DNA of 18,829 bases from CAZTWC01 sp964617105 [NCBI: uncultured Myxococcia bacterium] (GCA_964617105.1 CAZTWC010000044.1:1-18829), one strand, 5' to 3'; shown: positions 1-8,888, numbered from the stretch's first letter. Program-made: numbers and translations. Notes: generated from the sequence alone by a model not told the origin.

Positions 1-62
1 GCTTTTTCGGTGATGTAGGATAGTGTAGTCAATTTCCACACAGATCAAGTCTTCTTCGCTAC

Positions 63-92
63 TTGACAAAATTGGCTTAAAATGATTATCTT
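63..92 (+). promoter_or_regulatory. Candidate promoter of the GGDEF gene
   Basis: A perfect -35 hexamer TTGACA (63-68) is followed after 18 bases by TATCTT (87-92), which matches 4 of 6 bases of the -10 consensus. Transcription would begin at about 99, almost on the ATG at 101, so the message would be nearly leaderless. That fits the absence of any Shine-Dalgarno sequence before this start. It is a pattern match only. Confidence 0.35.
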
Positions 93-100
93 TTATTGAT

Positions 101-1045
101 ATGGATAATAAAAATTGTCAATATAATAACTGCCAAGATGACTTTCCGGATGAAGATCTGTCCAATGCCTCGACTTCAACTCTGCTAAAAAAGATAAAAG
201 CGTTGGAAAAACAGTGTAATCAATACCAAAAACTGCTACACCAGGTTGACGATTACCGGAAGAAAATCAACGAAAGCCGCAAGGAGATAAGACGGGAACG
301 CAACCGTTATGAACGGTTAAATAGTGAATTGGAAACCAAAAACCAGGAACTTATCAACCTGCTAAACAAGGTGGATCAGTTCAAGGATGATATAAAGCAA
401 AAAAATATTGAACTCAGGCGGGAACGCCGTAAAATGGAACGGCTGAACATAAAATTAGAACAAAACAACAACGAACTGGAAAAGAAAAATAATGAGTTGA
501 AAGAGTTGACCGAAAAACTCACTTTGATGGCTCGAACCGATCCCCTTACCAAACTCAACAACCGGGGCTACTTCCATGATCAATTAAAAGCCCTCTTTAA
601 TATCTCCGTGCAAGATAATAGTGAAATGGCCTGTATTCTTTTCGATATCGACAAATTTAAACTTTTAAACGATAACTACGGTCATCAGCAGGGAGATGAA
701 GTACTGATAGAAATATCCTATGTTATTACCACTTATTCTATGGCCAATGCAGTTTGCGCCAGGTACGGAGGCGAAGAGTTTGTGATTCTTCTCCCCAATA
801 CCTCATTCTCTCTGGCAATAGAACAGGCCGAACAGTTAAGAAAAGCGATTAACGATTTCTCCTTTACCAATGTATTTGACCCAAAAAATCCTTTAACCGT
901 AACAGTCAGCCTGGGTGTCAGCGCCCGGCAAGAACTAGGAATTAAAACTGAAGAGGAGTTGGTTTCTCTGTCAGACAAGGCTCTCTATTGGGCAAAAGAT
1001 CATGGCCGTAACCAGGTATGTGGCTATTCAGAAGATATTTCTTAA
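101..1045 (+). CDS. Coiled-coil GGDEF diguanylate cyclase
   Basis: Predicted to make cyclic di-GMP from two GTP. The 314-residue protein has no signal peptide or membrane segment, so it is cytoplasmic. Residues about 28-140 are a long charged coiled coil containing two related blocks 42 residues apart (from E62 and from E104). The GGDEF domain follows at about 141-310, with the usual lead-in RTDPLTKLNNR (145-155), the metal/substrate segment FDIDKFKLLND (181-191) and the active-site loop RYGGEEF (221-227), all of which look catalytically complete. The RxxD inhibitory site expected just before the GGEEF loop is absent: the aligned positions are M214 and A217. No receiver, PAS or GAF sensor is visible, so the coiled coil probably handles dimerisation or partner binding. 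The ATG at 101 has no Shine-Dalgarno but is the only in-frame ATG that retains the N-terminus. The input signal is unknown. Confidence 0.93.
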   Translation: MDNKNCQYNNCQDDFPDEDLSNASTSTLLKKIKALEKQCNQYQKLLHQVDDYRKKINESRKEIRRERNRYERLNSELETKNQELINLLNKVDQFKDDIKQKNIELRRERRKMERLNIKLEQNNNELEKKNNELKELTEKLTLMARTDPLTKLNNRGYFHDQLKALFNISVQDNSEMACILFDIDKFKLLNDNYGHQQGDEVLIEISYVITTYSMANAVCARYGGEEFVILLPNTSFSLAIEQAEQLRKAINDFSFTNVFDPKNPLTVTVSLGVSARQELGIKTEEELVSLSDKALYWAKDHGRNQVCGYSEDIS

Positions 1046-1114
1046 GCAACCGGCATCCGTCTAGTCAACCCGGGTATTCTTTTCATTCTTAAAAACTGCG
1101 AACTATTCTTAACT

Positions 1115-3247
1115 ATGAAAATCAACAATTCAGAAGGAACCCTGATTATTTACCGGGATGGCCGCAAAACTGAAATTGGAATTGTGGCCGGTGAAAAAAA
1201 GGAAAAGCTGGTGGTGGTTAACTCCAAGAGTGCATCCACTGCCATAAAAATGGAACGAATAATCTTTTCCAAGGGTCACTTTTGTCAAAAGGGGACGGTT
1301 CTGGCCCGGGGAAAAGAAAGCCTGGCCCAATTACAAAAAAATGTTCAAAAGAATTCGGAAACTATTGATCTGGCCGAATTGTGGGAATTGTTGGTGGATG
1401 AAGAGGATAGTTTGTCTTTGGAGGAGATGGCCAGTTATTTGACCGATAGTCCGGCAGTAGAGGAGGTGGTTGCTCTTAATCAAACGCTGGGGGAAAACTC
1501 TACCTATTTTAAATTAAAAGGGGAGTTGTTTTCATTATGCTCCAGGGAAGCGGTGGAAGAGAGTTTAAGGCAAAAAGAGGCAATCCAAAAACGGCTGGAA
1601 TATCAAAAACTCTTTATCCAAAATGTGCTGGGTGCTCTCGGGAAAGAGGAAGGAACGCTGTCTTCGCTGGAAAACGAATTCCCTGATAGTTTAGACCTTT
1701 TACGCCAATACGCTGCCTGGCAATCATCTTTTCAACGTAAAGAAGAAGCGGATAGAATAATAGAACTCTTGCTGGAGGAAAAAAAGCGATACACTAACTC
1801 CAAAAAGCCAAATGAGCCCAGAGAAAACCAAAAAAACACTGAACTTCCTTTTCCCCTTTGGCAACAAGGCCAACCCTTTGAAATTGCCTTTAAAATTCTG
1901 GTCAATTTGGGGCTGCTAGACAAAAATGAAAACCTGGGATTAATAAAACACAACATCAGACCCGTTTTCTCCAAATCCCTGCTGCAGTACAGTGAAACCG
2001 TAATTAAACCCGGGAAAGAGAACCATCTTGTAGAAGATAATTTTTACCGCTCCCATTTAGACCTCCCCATTGTCACCATTGATGACCCTGATACCCAAGA
2101 AGTAGACGATGGTGTGAGCCTGAGTCGCCTGGAAAATGGCTGGGAGATAGGTGTACATATCGCTGATCCTGGTTTTTTAGTCCAGATAGATGACCCCCTG
2201 GACCGGGAGGCTTATGCCCGCGCCTCTACCCTCTATTTGCCTGACAGACCCATTTATATGCTTCCTAAAGATATCTCCTGCCAGGCTGCCAGCCTGGTTG
2301 CTGGCCAGAAACGCCGGGCTATATCCTTTTTTATCCATCTGAATAACTCGCCAGATGAGCCGCCACAATTGCGTATTACCCCCTCTATTATCCGGGTAAA
2401 GCAGAGAATGGATTATCAGCAAGTAGACAGAATTCTGGAAGGGGTAGAGGAGGACAATTTTCAGTTAAATAAGCTGTTTCTGCTGGCTGAAAAGTTGCGT
2501 CATAAACGGCTTCCAGATAATTTTGTTTTTTTTAACGAAAAGGAGTTGAAGATAAAATTTGACTCCGAGGAAAATCCCCTCATCCAATATATCGAGCCCA
2601 ACACCCCCTCCAGACGCCTGGTGGCGGAATTGATGATCTGGACTAACCATCTGTGCGCTCGATTTTTCATGCAAAACCAGATACCCGCGATCTACCGCCG
2701 ACAACCAGCCCCTCAAGAAACCGTCCCTTTTCAGGGCGAGGTCACATCACCTTTTCAGATCTACCGGTTGCGGAGGATGCTCAGTAAAACCGAGATAGAG
2801 TTAAAGCCAGGTTTCCACTGGGGTCTGAATCTGGAAGAGTATGCCCAGGTTACCTCACCCTTAAGGCGTTACGGCGACATGGTGGCACTACGGCAACTCA
2901 AATCCTTCCTGAAAGATGGTACTCCGGTTTATGAAGAAGAGGAGATATGGAAAATCGGGCTGGAGATGGAACGGGGGCAAATATTACTAAAAAAACTGGA
3001 GCGGGAGCGCCGTGACTTCTGGCTGTTTAAATACTTACAAAAAAATATGCTAAAAAAAGAGAGTCCAGCAATAATATTAGAGAAGGAAAAAGCCTTTTAC
3101 AAAGTTGCACTCACCGATTACCAATGCTATGTCAATTTATATGATCGGACTCACAGTTCTCCAGGAGACAATACCAGGGTAACCATCCATGCGGTTAATC
3201 CTTTTAGAAGAAAATTAGTTCTAAAGGAGATCAATTACAAAAGTTGA
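1115..3247 (+). CDS. RNase II/R-family 3'-5' exoribonuclease (RNB domain)
   Basis: A 710-residue RNB-family exoribonuclease, expected to degrade RNA processively from the 3' end in the cytoplasm. Residues 1-70 look like a small beta-rich N-terminal domain and 80-230 are helical and charged. The RNB catalytic domain covers about 312-600. The acidic cluster at 321-333 aligns with E. coli RNase II Asp201, 207, 209 and 210 as D323, E329, D331 and D332. The Glu at the second position, with the DDPDTQEVDDG wording, recalls the cyanobacterial/chloroplast RNB subgroup more than enterobacterial Rnb or Rnr. A second family signature, TSPLRRYGDM, is at 580-589. A short C-terminal beta-rich region (about 650-707) probably replaces a full S1 domain. 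The ATG at 1115 has no recognisable Shine-Dalgarno. It lies 69 bases after the GGDEF gene and about 34 before cysS. The family is secure; Rnb versus Rnr is not. Confidence 0.9.
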   Translation: MKINNSEGTLIIYRDGRKTEIGIVAGEKKEKLVVVNSKSASTAIKMERIIFSKGHFCQKGTVLARGKESLAQLQKNVQKNSETIDLAELWELLVDEEDSLSLEEMASYLTDSPAVEEVVALNQTLGENSTYFKLKGELFSLCSREAVEESLRQKEAIQKRLEYQKLFIQNVLGALGKEEGTLSSLENEFPDSLDLLRQYAAWQSSFQRKEEADRIIELLLEEKKRYTNSKKPNEPRENQKNTELPFPLWQQGQPFEIAFKILVNLGLLDKNENLGLIKHNIRPVFSKSLLQYSETVIKPGKENHLVEDNFYRSHLDLPIVTIDDPDTQEVDDGVSLSRLENGWEIGVHIADPGFLVQIDDPLDREAYARASTLYLPDRPIYMLPKDISCQAASLVAGQKRRAISFFIHLNNSPDEPPQLRITPSIIRVKQRMDYQQVDRILEGVEEDNFQLNKLFLLAEKLRHKRLPDNFVFFNEKELKIKFDSEENPLIQYIEPNTPSRRLVAELMIWTNHLCARFFMQNQIPAIYRRQPAPQETVPFQGEVTSPFQIYRLRRMLSKTEIELKPGFHWGLNLEEYAQVTSPLRRYGDMVALRQLKSFLKDGTPVYEEEEIWKIGLEMERGQILLKKLERERRDFWLFKYLQKNMLKKESPAIILEKEKAFYKVALTDYQCYVNLYDRTHSSPGDNTRVTIHAVNPFRRKLVLKEINYKS

Positions 3248-3281
3248 TCAGTTTTACCAGTAGGTTATGAGAGGTGAAACC

Positions 3282-4697
3282 ATGAAAATATACAACACCA
3301 TGTCCCGCCAGGTGGAAAACTTTTTACCGATTGAAAAGGGTAAAATAAGGCTCTACACTTGCGGCCCCACGGTTTATAACTATGCTCATATCGGCAATTT
3401 GCGCACTTTTATGTTTGAAGATTTTCTTAAACGCTCTCTGGAATATTTGGGTTTTGAAGTGCGCCATGTGATGAATATTACCGATGTGGGCCACCTGGTG
3501 TCTGATGCTGACCAGGGAGAAGATAAAATGGAAAAAGGAGCCCGGCGGGAAAAAAAATCGGTCTGGGAGATAGCCCAGTTCTATACCGAAGAGGTGCAGA
3601 AGGATTTTGCCGCCCTGAACATCAAGCCCCCAACAGTATGGTGCAAGGCCACTGATCATATCCAGGAACAGATGGACCTGATTAATAGACTGGAAGAGGC
3701 TAATTTCACCTACAAAATTGAAGACGGTATCTACATGGATACCGATAAGTTGGCTAATTACGGCAAATTGGCCCGGCTTGACAAAAGCAACCTGAAGGCC
3801 GGCGCCCGGGTAGAAACTTCATCGGGAAAACGTAACCCGGTTACCGATTTTGCCCTCTGGAAATTCTCGCCAACCGATCAAAAACGGCAGATGGAGTGGG
3901 ACTCTCCCTGGGGTAGAGGTTTTCCCGGCTGGCATATTGAATGTTCTGCTATGGCCATAAAATACCTGGGTGATAACATCGATATCCATTGCGGTGGAGT
4001 TGACCATATCCCCATCCACCATACTAATGAAATAGCCCAGGTGGAGGCGGTTACCGGTAAAACCTGGGTCAATTACTGGATGCACGGCGAGTTTTTGGTG
4101 GTGGGCAAAGATATTAAGATGTCAAAATCACAAGATAATTTTCTATCTTTGGCAGAGTTAAAACGCCAGGGATTCGCTCCAACAGCTTACCGCCTCTTTG
4201 TGTTAGGCGCCCATTATCGTAACCCTCAGACCTTTTCCATGGAGGGGCTCAACTGCGCTCAGTTATCCTGGCGGCGACTACAAAACATAATGCGCTGCTT
4301 AAAAGAGAATTTTGAAACTGCGCCTCCTGCCCGGGAAGAGATAATCGGAAAATGGAAAGAAAAATTCAGCCAGGCAGTTGGCAACGATCTTAATATGCCC
4401 CAGGCACTGAGCATACTATGGACCGCCCTGCAAGACAATGAACTGGGATTTCGGGAGAAATGGGAATTAGCTCTGGACTTCGACCAGGTATTGGGCTTGC
4501 AACTGGAAGAGGCTGCCCACTCCTGTGCTCAGGATGAGGTGGAGATGAACGAGGAGATCGAAAAGATGATCCAAGCCCGGGAAAAAGCCAGAAAAGAAAA
4601 AAACTGGGCTGTAGCCGATTGTGTTCGCGATGAACTAAAGTCCATGGGTATAGTTTTGGAGGATACACCAGAGGGAGTTAGGTGGCGCAAGGGTTAG
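3282..4697 (+). CDS. cysS: Cysteinyl-tRNA synthetase
   Basis: Class I aminoacyl-tRNA synthetase that charges tRNA-Cys with cysteine; essential and cytoplasmic. At 471 residues it is of normal length. Visible landmarks are C27 in TCGPTVYNYAHIGN (first zinc ligand plus the HIGH-type motif at 36-39), WHIECSAM with C221, HHTNE with H246 and E250 (the remaining zinc ligands), and KMSKS at 279-283. The C-terminal helical tRNA-binding region ends in the family-like DTPEGVRW (461-468). I place the start at 3282 rather than at the ATG at 3267, because the ribosome-binding sequence GAGAGGTG (3270-3277) lies between them and the protein then begins MKIYNT, the usual CysS N-terminus. It is the third gene of a plus-strand series after the exoribonuclease. 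No oddities are seen. Confidence 0.98.
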   Translation: MKIYNTMSRQVENFLPIEKGKIRLYTCGPTVYNYAHIGNLRTFMFEDFLKRSLEYLGFEVRHVMNITDVGHLVSDADQGEDKMEKGARREKKSVWEIAQFYTEEVQKDFAALNIKPPTVWCKATDHIQEQMDLINRLEEANFTYKIEDGIYMDTDKLANYGKLARLDKSNLKAGARVETSSGKRNPVTDFALWKFSPTDQKRQMEWDSPWGRGFPGWHIECSAMAIKYLGDNIDIHCGGVDHIPIHHTNEIAQVEAVTGKTWVNYWMHGEFLVVGKDIKMSKSQDNFLSLAELKRQGFAPTAYRLFVLGAHYRNPQTFSMEGLNCAQLSWRRLQNIMRCLKENFETAPPAREEIIGKWKEKFSQAVGNDLNMPQALSILWTALQDNELGFREKWELALDFDQVLGLQLEEAAHSCAQDEVEMNEEIEKMIQAREKARKEKNWAVADCVRDELKSMGIVLEDTPEGVRWRKG

Positions 4698-4758
4698 ACG
4701 AAGTGAATTTTCGGACGGTAACAAGGTAATGAAAATCTAATACCCCCTCAGTTTTTTT
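4691..4758 (+). terminator. Possible rho-independent terminator after cysS
   Basis: GGGTTAGA (4691-4698, overlapping the cysS stop codon) can pair with TCTAA plus CCC (4736-4740 and 4743-4745, with a two-base bulge). TTTTC at about 4709-4713 can extend the stem with GAAAA at 4731-4735. A run of seven T follows at 4752-4758. The stem is interrupted and the T tract is six bases away, so this is a weak candidate. An energy calculation is needed to support it. Confidence 0.3.
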
Positions 4759-4827
4759 ATATATCCAACAAAATCCACAGAGCAGTTATCTTAACAATTT
4801 CAAACTGTTATACAATGGCACAGTTAT

Positions 4828-4836
4828 TGCTATAAA
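4828..4836 (+). promoter_or_regulatory. Candidate extended -10 promoter of the lipoprotein gene
   Basis: TGCTATAAA (4828-4836) fits the extended -10 pattern TGnTATAAT with one mismatch. No good -35 hexamer is present at 17-18 bases, which extended -10 promoters tolerate. Transcription would start near 4843, giving a leader of about 80 bases before the ATG at 4925. A second weaker -10-like hexamer, TATACA, is at 4809-4814. The rest of the 227-base gap between cysS and the lipoprotein gene shows nothing else I can name. Confidence 0.35.
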
Positions 4837-4924
4837 TTTAAGCGGAGAGAACACTCCTCAAAGATATCAGATTTTTGTTAACTAAACTAAACATAATGAG
4901 TTCTTAACCATGATGGAGGAAAAA

Positions 4925-7900
4925 ATGGCTAACCGAAAAAAAACATTGTTTCTATTTATGACCCTGGTCGCCCTGTTCATGTTGGTGGTTTATCTGCCCG
5001 GCTGCGGCAGCACGGTGAGCAAAAAAAAAGGGGGAGATACCGGAGAGGGAATCACCGTTGACCCGGGCGACAAAGTAGATGCCGACAAAGTGGGCGATAC
5101 CGAGAATTACCATCCCGGCCAGACCGACTTTGTTTCCGGTTCTACCAGCGGACAAGGGGGGGGCGATGACGGCATGATGGAAGAGGGCGCCAGAAACGAT
5201 ACCACTTTGGGTGATGCACCACCGCAAGCCGGCGGCGGCACTAGTGAGTCGAAAAGTGCAGACGCCGGAGCGCCAGGAGCGCCCCAGGGCAGGGTTGGCG
5301 ATGTGGAGGAAGCCGATCTCTACCGCATTGATGGCAAATATATGTTTCTGCTAAATACCTACCGCGGCTTTATGACCTTTGATATCTCGGATCCCAAAAA
5401 TCCCAAAAAATTGGGCTCCCTGGGAGTTTATGGTTACCCCATTGAGATGTTCGTGGAAAACGACCAGGTATTTGCCCTGATTAGCGATGCCCTGATCCTG
5501 CGTAAAAGCGACACTGGAAAGATGGAGTTTGAAAAGTTAAACATCAGCCAGTTGGTGAGTATCGACATCTCTGACAAAGAGAAGCCCAAAACCATTCAAT
5601 CCTTTGATATTAAAGGAAAACTACAGGAAGGTAAATCGCGCAAGGTTGAAGATACTATCTATCTGGTGTCTAATCAGTACAAATCCTACTGGTGGGGATG
5701 GGACTATGAACGGGATGATCCAAATCAAAAACGGGAGGATGCAGTTTATGTCTACTCTTTTGATGTGTCGGATCCAAACAAAATTAAAGAGGTTGATAAA
5801 CTCAACCTGCTAAGTAAATTTGAAAATACCACCGAAAATGGATTGAGCATCAGTTACTACCGCTCCGATCTGCAGATATCTGCCACTGCCAATGCGCTGC
5901 TGGTGGCCCAAAATGGACGCTATAATGAAAGAACAAACTATCAAAACAACAGCCCGGAGAAAACCGAGGACTTTGATGGCGATAGAGATGATGTAGAGGA
6001 AAAAGTTGAGGGGCCAAGTTCTGGCAGCGGCAGCACTTCAGATGCAGAATACAGGTGCTCCCACTATAAAAATTTCGATGTAACTGACATCTCCATTGTG
6101 GATATCTCCGATCCTAAAGGACAAATCAGTGTGTACAGCAAATTCCGGCTGGATGGTAAAATCAACGATCAGTTTAAGATGACCTACAAGGTGGACGAAA
6201 AAAGCGGTGATGCCTATGTTTTTGCTGTCACCCGTATGAACAAGAGCGAACGGAATCAAACAGACTGCAAATACTCCAATATAAACCGCAACATGGTTTA
6301 CTCGGTGGATGTAAAAGATGGCCAGAAACCCCAGGTGGTGGATGAGTTGATCATTGGTAAAACCGAAGACAACGAGACCGTAAAAGGCTCTCTGTTCAGG
6401 AGCGATGATACCCTGTTTGCCATCACCTCCCGCCGGATAGATCCCCTGTATGTTATTAGCCTCAAAGATCCAAAAGATTTGAAGATATTGAGCATGATCG
6501 ATGGGCTGAGCGGAGATATCAACGTATTCCGCTTTATCGAAGGAGAAAAATATTTACTGGGTATCGGCCGCGATACCTCCAGCAGTTGCAAGGGTTTCTC
6601 CACCGAAGTTATCAACTCACGGGTAGCGGCCAGCATCGTGGATATCAGCGATTTGAACAATATAAAACTGGTGCAAAGAGCCTGCGTGTTAATCGAGGGC
6701 GCTAAAAACTCCCACTCTGATGTCAACTGGAACCTGGACCAGGCCCACAAGATGATCAGCCTGTATGACAGCCAGGACACCAATATCCTCACCATTCCGG
6801 TGCAGGCCTGGGTAAAGGGTGAAAAGGGAAGCGAATATCCCTGGGGTCACTATGTAACCGCCATTGGAATTATGACCTGGGATACCACTAAATACGATGA
6901 AACTAAAAAACCGGATGATCAGGAAGTTATGCAAAACCGGGGCAGTATCATTCACCCCAACGGCAAGGTTAAACGCACGGTGGTCACTGACCGTCAGGAT
7001 GTTAAAGATGAGCAGATGATCTTAAATATTTCCGACACCCACTTAAGTTTTGTGGATATCCACGACCTGGCCAAACCTTTTATCATCTCCACCCTGGAGT
7101 TGGCCGCCAACAACCGTAACATTTTCCAGTTCGGCGACTATCTGGTCAAGCAAATTGCCCATGGTGACTACACCTATGGATACGATGGCGACCGGGAGAG
7201 CAATGAGTTCAGAGTGGTAAAAAAAGATTCTCAGGCTGATGACAGTGAGGTGGTAGCCTCTTTTAGCGCCGGCGCGGTAACCCGGGCGGTAAAAGCTGGT
7301 GACAACCTGGTACTCTTTAGGGTAAAATACAACTCCAAATACGCTAATGAGAGAGATCCTAGTAAACCCTACGACTATACCCAAAATTACCATACCACAG
7401 TGACCATATGGAGCCTCAAAGACCCCATAAATCCCAAAAAACTGGGGGAGATCTCCGATAGGCGCTACCTATACTTTTCCTACGACCGGTATGGCGGTGG
7501 CGGCGGATATGGCGGTGGTGGCGGGGTTCGCGAAGGTGGAATTGCCACCGATGGCGCAGAAGTGTCCATGCCTATGGTCTGCAGCAACTGTGGATGGTGG
7601 TGGGGTCCTTACTATGCCGGCGACAACCTGGTGGTGCTGAAAGACTCCATCCACATCACTCAGCAAAAATCCTGGTCAGAGTATTACTGGGTGGACAAAG
7701 ATGGCAAAGAGGTAGAGGTAACCGAACCCACAGGTGATATGAAAAATGATGATGGAGAACGTGATGGTGAGAAAAAGAAAGAGGAAGAGGAAGATTTTTA
7801 TAATAAATATAAACGCCGTTACCGCTATCTGAGTACCACCTACATGCACACTCTGGACCTGCGCGATACTCAAAAGCCCCAATTCTACCAGCCGGTGGAA

Positions 7901-8704
7901 ATGAAAGAGAAAAATGTTATCGGACTTTTACCTTCCCCTGAAGGGAAATCCTTTTACATGAACTATCGCGAAGCTCAAGAAAGGAATAAGCCGGAAGATC
8001 CCATGTACTACAAATATTACACTATTAAATGGGATGCCTCTGACCCATCAAACCTGACTAAGGGAACCAGCATCAATGTGCCGGGCGAAGTGGAGAAAAT
8101 TTTTCTCAAAGATAAGGAAACCCGGCTGTTGAGCCTGGATTACCAGTATTACAAGTTTACCGACCCTCAGAACAGCAAACAAGAATATACCTACACCCGC
8201 CGCTCCTACAACTTGTTGCGCATAATCAACCAGGGTGGTAAAACCATGGCCGAACTTTTGCATACATACAAGCTGAACGACTGGCAGGTTAACAGCACCG
8301 CTATTTCCAAAGACAATCAGATCTCCCTGATAGTGGATCTGCCCTACTTTATTCTCAGAGCGCTGTTTGGCGATAAATATTGGCAAAATCAATATGACCG
8401 GATGATGATCCTCGACTTTTCCGGCGACCAGATTGTATCCAAGTTTAATGGAGAAACCAAGTTGCAGTATTCCAGACTGCTGGGTGCCAGCGATGACTAC
8501 CTGTTTATCTATGTTAACGGCCTGGGAATATTGACTATCGACAAAACCGATGCTGCCAAACCAGTGGCCAAATTCTTCACCCGTACCATGGGGTGGCTCA
8601 ACACCATGTTGGTGGACGACAAATACGCCTTTGTCCCCGCCGGCCTGTATGGGCTCTATGCCATTGACTTGGGAGGAATCGGAAATATCGAAATAACCAA
8701 ATAA
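4925..8704 (+). CDS. Large secreted lipoprotein with beta-propeller domain
   Basis: A 1259-residue exported protein. Residues 1-26 form a lipoprotein signal peptide (NRKK, hydrophobic stretch, then LPGC with the modified Cys at 27). A Gly/Asp-rich linker follows to about 120. The rest is a repetitive beta-rich fold that begins RVGDVEEADLYRIDGKYMF (about 122-140), resembling the GVDEADIVKTDGKYIY-type opening I know from the Beta_propel family (PF09826). Repeated DISDPK, DISDLNN and DLRDTQKP units mark blades. Odd insertions are an aromatic WWGWDYERDD patch, a tandem YGGGGG pair (residues 856-867), a CxxC followed by three Trp (C886, C889) and a charged DGEKKKEEEEDF stretch (about 945-955). The start at 4925 is chosen because GGAGG (4915-4919) lies 5 bases upstream; the ATG at 4910 precedes that site. 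No catalytic residues are recognised. A surface binding or scaffold role is likely but unproven. Confidence 0.88.
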   Translation: MANRKKTLFLFMTLVALFMLVVYLPGCGSTVSKKKGGDTGEGITVDPGDKVDADKVGDTENYHPGQTDFVSGSTSGQGGGDDGMMEEGARNDTTLGDAPPQAGGGTSESKSADAGAPGAPQGRVGDVEEADLYRIDGKYMFLLNTYRGFMTFDISDPKNPKKLGSLGVYGYPIEMFVENDQVFALISDALILRKSDTGKMEFEKLNISQLVSIDISDKEKPKTIQSFDIKGKLQEGKSRKVEDTIYLVSNQYKSYWWGWDYERDDPNQKREDAVYVYSFDVSDPNKIKEVDKLNLLSKFENTTENGLSISYYRSDLQISATANALLVAQNGRYNERTNYQNNSPEKTEDFDGDRDDVEEKVEGPSSGSGSTSDAEYRCSHYKNFDVTDISIVDISDPKGQISVYSKFRLDGKINDQFKMTYKVDEKSGDAYVFAVTRMNKSERNQTDCKYSNINRNMVYSVDVKDGQKPQVVDELIIGKTEDNETVKGSLFRSDDTLFAITSRRIDPLYVISLKDPKDLKILSMIDGLSGDINVFRFIEGEKYLLGIGRDTSSSCKGFSTEVINSRVAASIVDISDLNNIKLVQRACVLIEGAKNSHSDVNWNLDQAHKMISLYDSQDTNILTIPVQAWVKGEKGSEYPWGHYVTAIGIMTWDTTKYDETKKPDDQEVMQNRGSIIHPNGKVKRTVVTDRQDVKDEQMILNISDTHLSFVDIHDLAKPFIISTLELAANNRNIFQFGDYLVKQIAHGDYTYGYDGDRESNEFRVVKKDSQADDSEVVASFSAGAVTRAVKAGDNLVLFRVKYNSKYANERDPSKPYDYTQNYHTTVTIWSLKDPINPKKLGEISDRRYLYFSYDRYGGGGGYGGGGGVREGGIATDGAEVSMPMVCSNCGWWWGPYYAGDNLVVLKDSIHITQQKSWSEYYWVDKDGKEVEVTEPTGDMKNDDGERDGEKKKEEEEDFYNKYKRRYRYLSTTYMHTLDLRDTQKPQFYQPVEMKEKNVIGLLPSPEGKSFYMNYREAQERNKPEDPMYYKYYTIKWDASDPSNLTKGTSINVPGEVEKIFLKDKETRLLSLDYQYYKFTDPQNSKQEYTYTRRSYNLLRIINQGGKTMAELLHTYKLNDWQVNSTAISKDNQISLIVDLPYFILRALFGDKYWQNQYDRMMILDFSGDQIVSKFNGETKLQYSRLLGASDDYLFIYVNGLGILTIDKTDAAKPVAKFFTRTMGWLNTMLVDDKYAFVPAGLYGLYAIDLGGIGNIEITK
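7490..7525 (+). repeat. Two-copy 18-base tandem repeat inside the lipoprotein gene
   Basis: Two adjacent 18-base units (7490-7507 and 7508-7525) differ at two bases and each encodes Tyr-Gly5. They form a flexible glycine loop within the propeller protein. Their near identity suggests a local slippage duplication. Confidence 0.8.
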
Positions 8705-8708
8705 CCAA

Positions 8709-8750
8709 TTAGATGAGCCGGGCGGTTATTCTGAACCGCTCGGCATCTAA
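8709..8750 (+). terminator. Strong hairpin downstream of the lipoprotein gene
   Basis: TTAGAT (8709-8714) plus GCCGGGCGGTT (8717-8727) pairs with AACCGCTCGGC (8734-8744) plus ATCTAA (8745-8750). This gives 17 pairs with one G-T wobble, a two-base bulge (8715-8716) and a six-base loop. It begins four bases after the stop codon. There is no immediate T run on the plus strand, so it is not a canonical intrinsic terminator. It could end transcription with Rho or protect the 3' end of the long lipoprotein message. Confidence 0.55.
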
Positions 8751-8859
8751 ATCCCAGGAAATCTCTCTAAGAAAAAAAAATGGATTAGTTTTGATAAAAA
8801 AAAAAGTTTGTAATTTTTTTGCTTTTCTCAATTTTTCCGATAAACTTGTTAATATCAAA

Positions 8860-8888
8860 TTGACAAAAATATTTGGGGGGAGTTTTTA
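8860..8888 (+). promoter_or_regulatory. Candidate promoter of the STAS gene
   Basis: A perfect -35 hexamer TTGACA (8860-8865) sits in an AT-rich, homopolymer-rich gap and is followed 17 bases later by a poor -10 (TTTTTA, 8883-8888). Alternative pairings such as TTGTTA (8846-8851) with ATATTT (8869-8874) are equally weak. A promoter of its own is expected because a hairpin separates this gene from the one upstream. The remainder of the 8751-8931 gap contains A and T runs and no gene. Confidence 0.3.

Noticed and set aside
6298-6795. A 165-residue minus-strand open frame within the lipoprotein gene.
   Set aside because: It is antisense to a clearly coding propeller region and its composition looks like a reverse-frame shadow.
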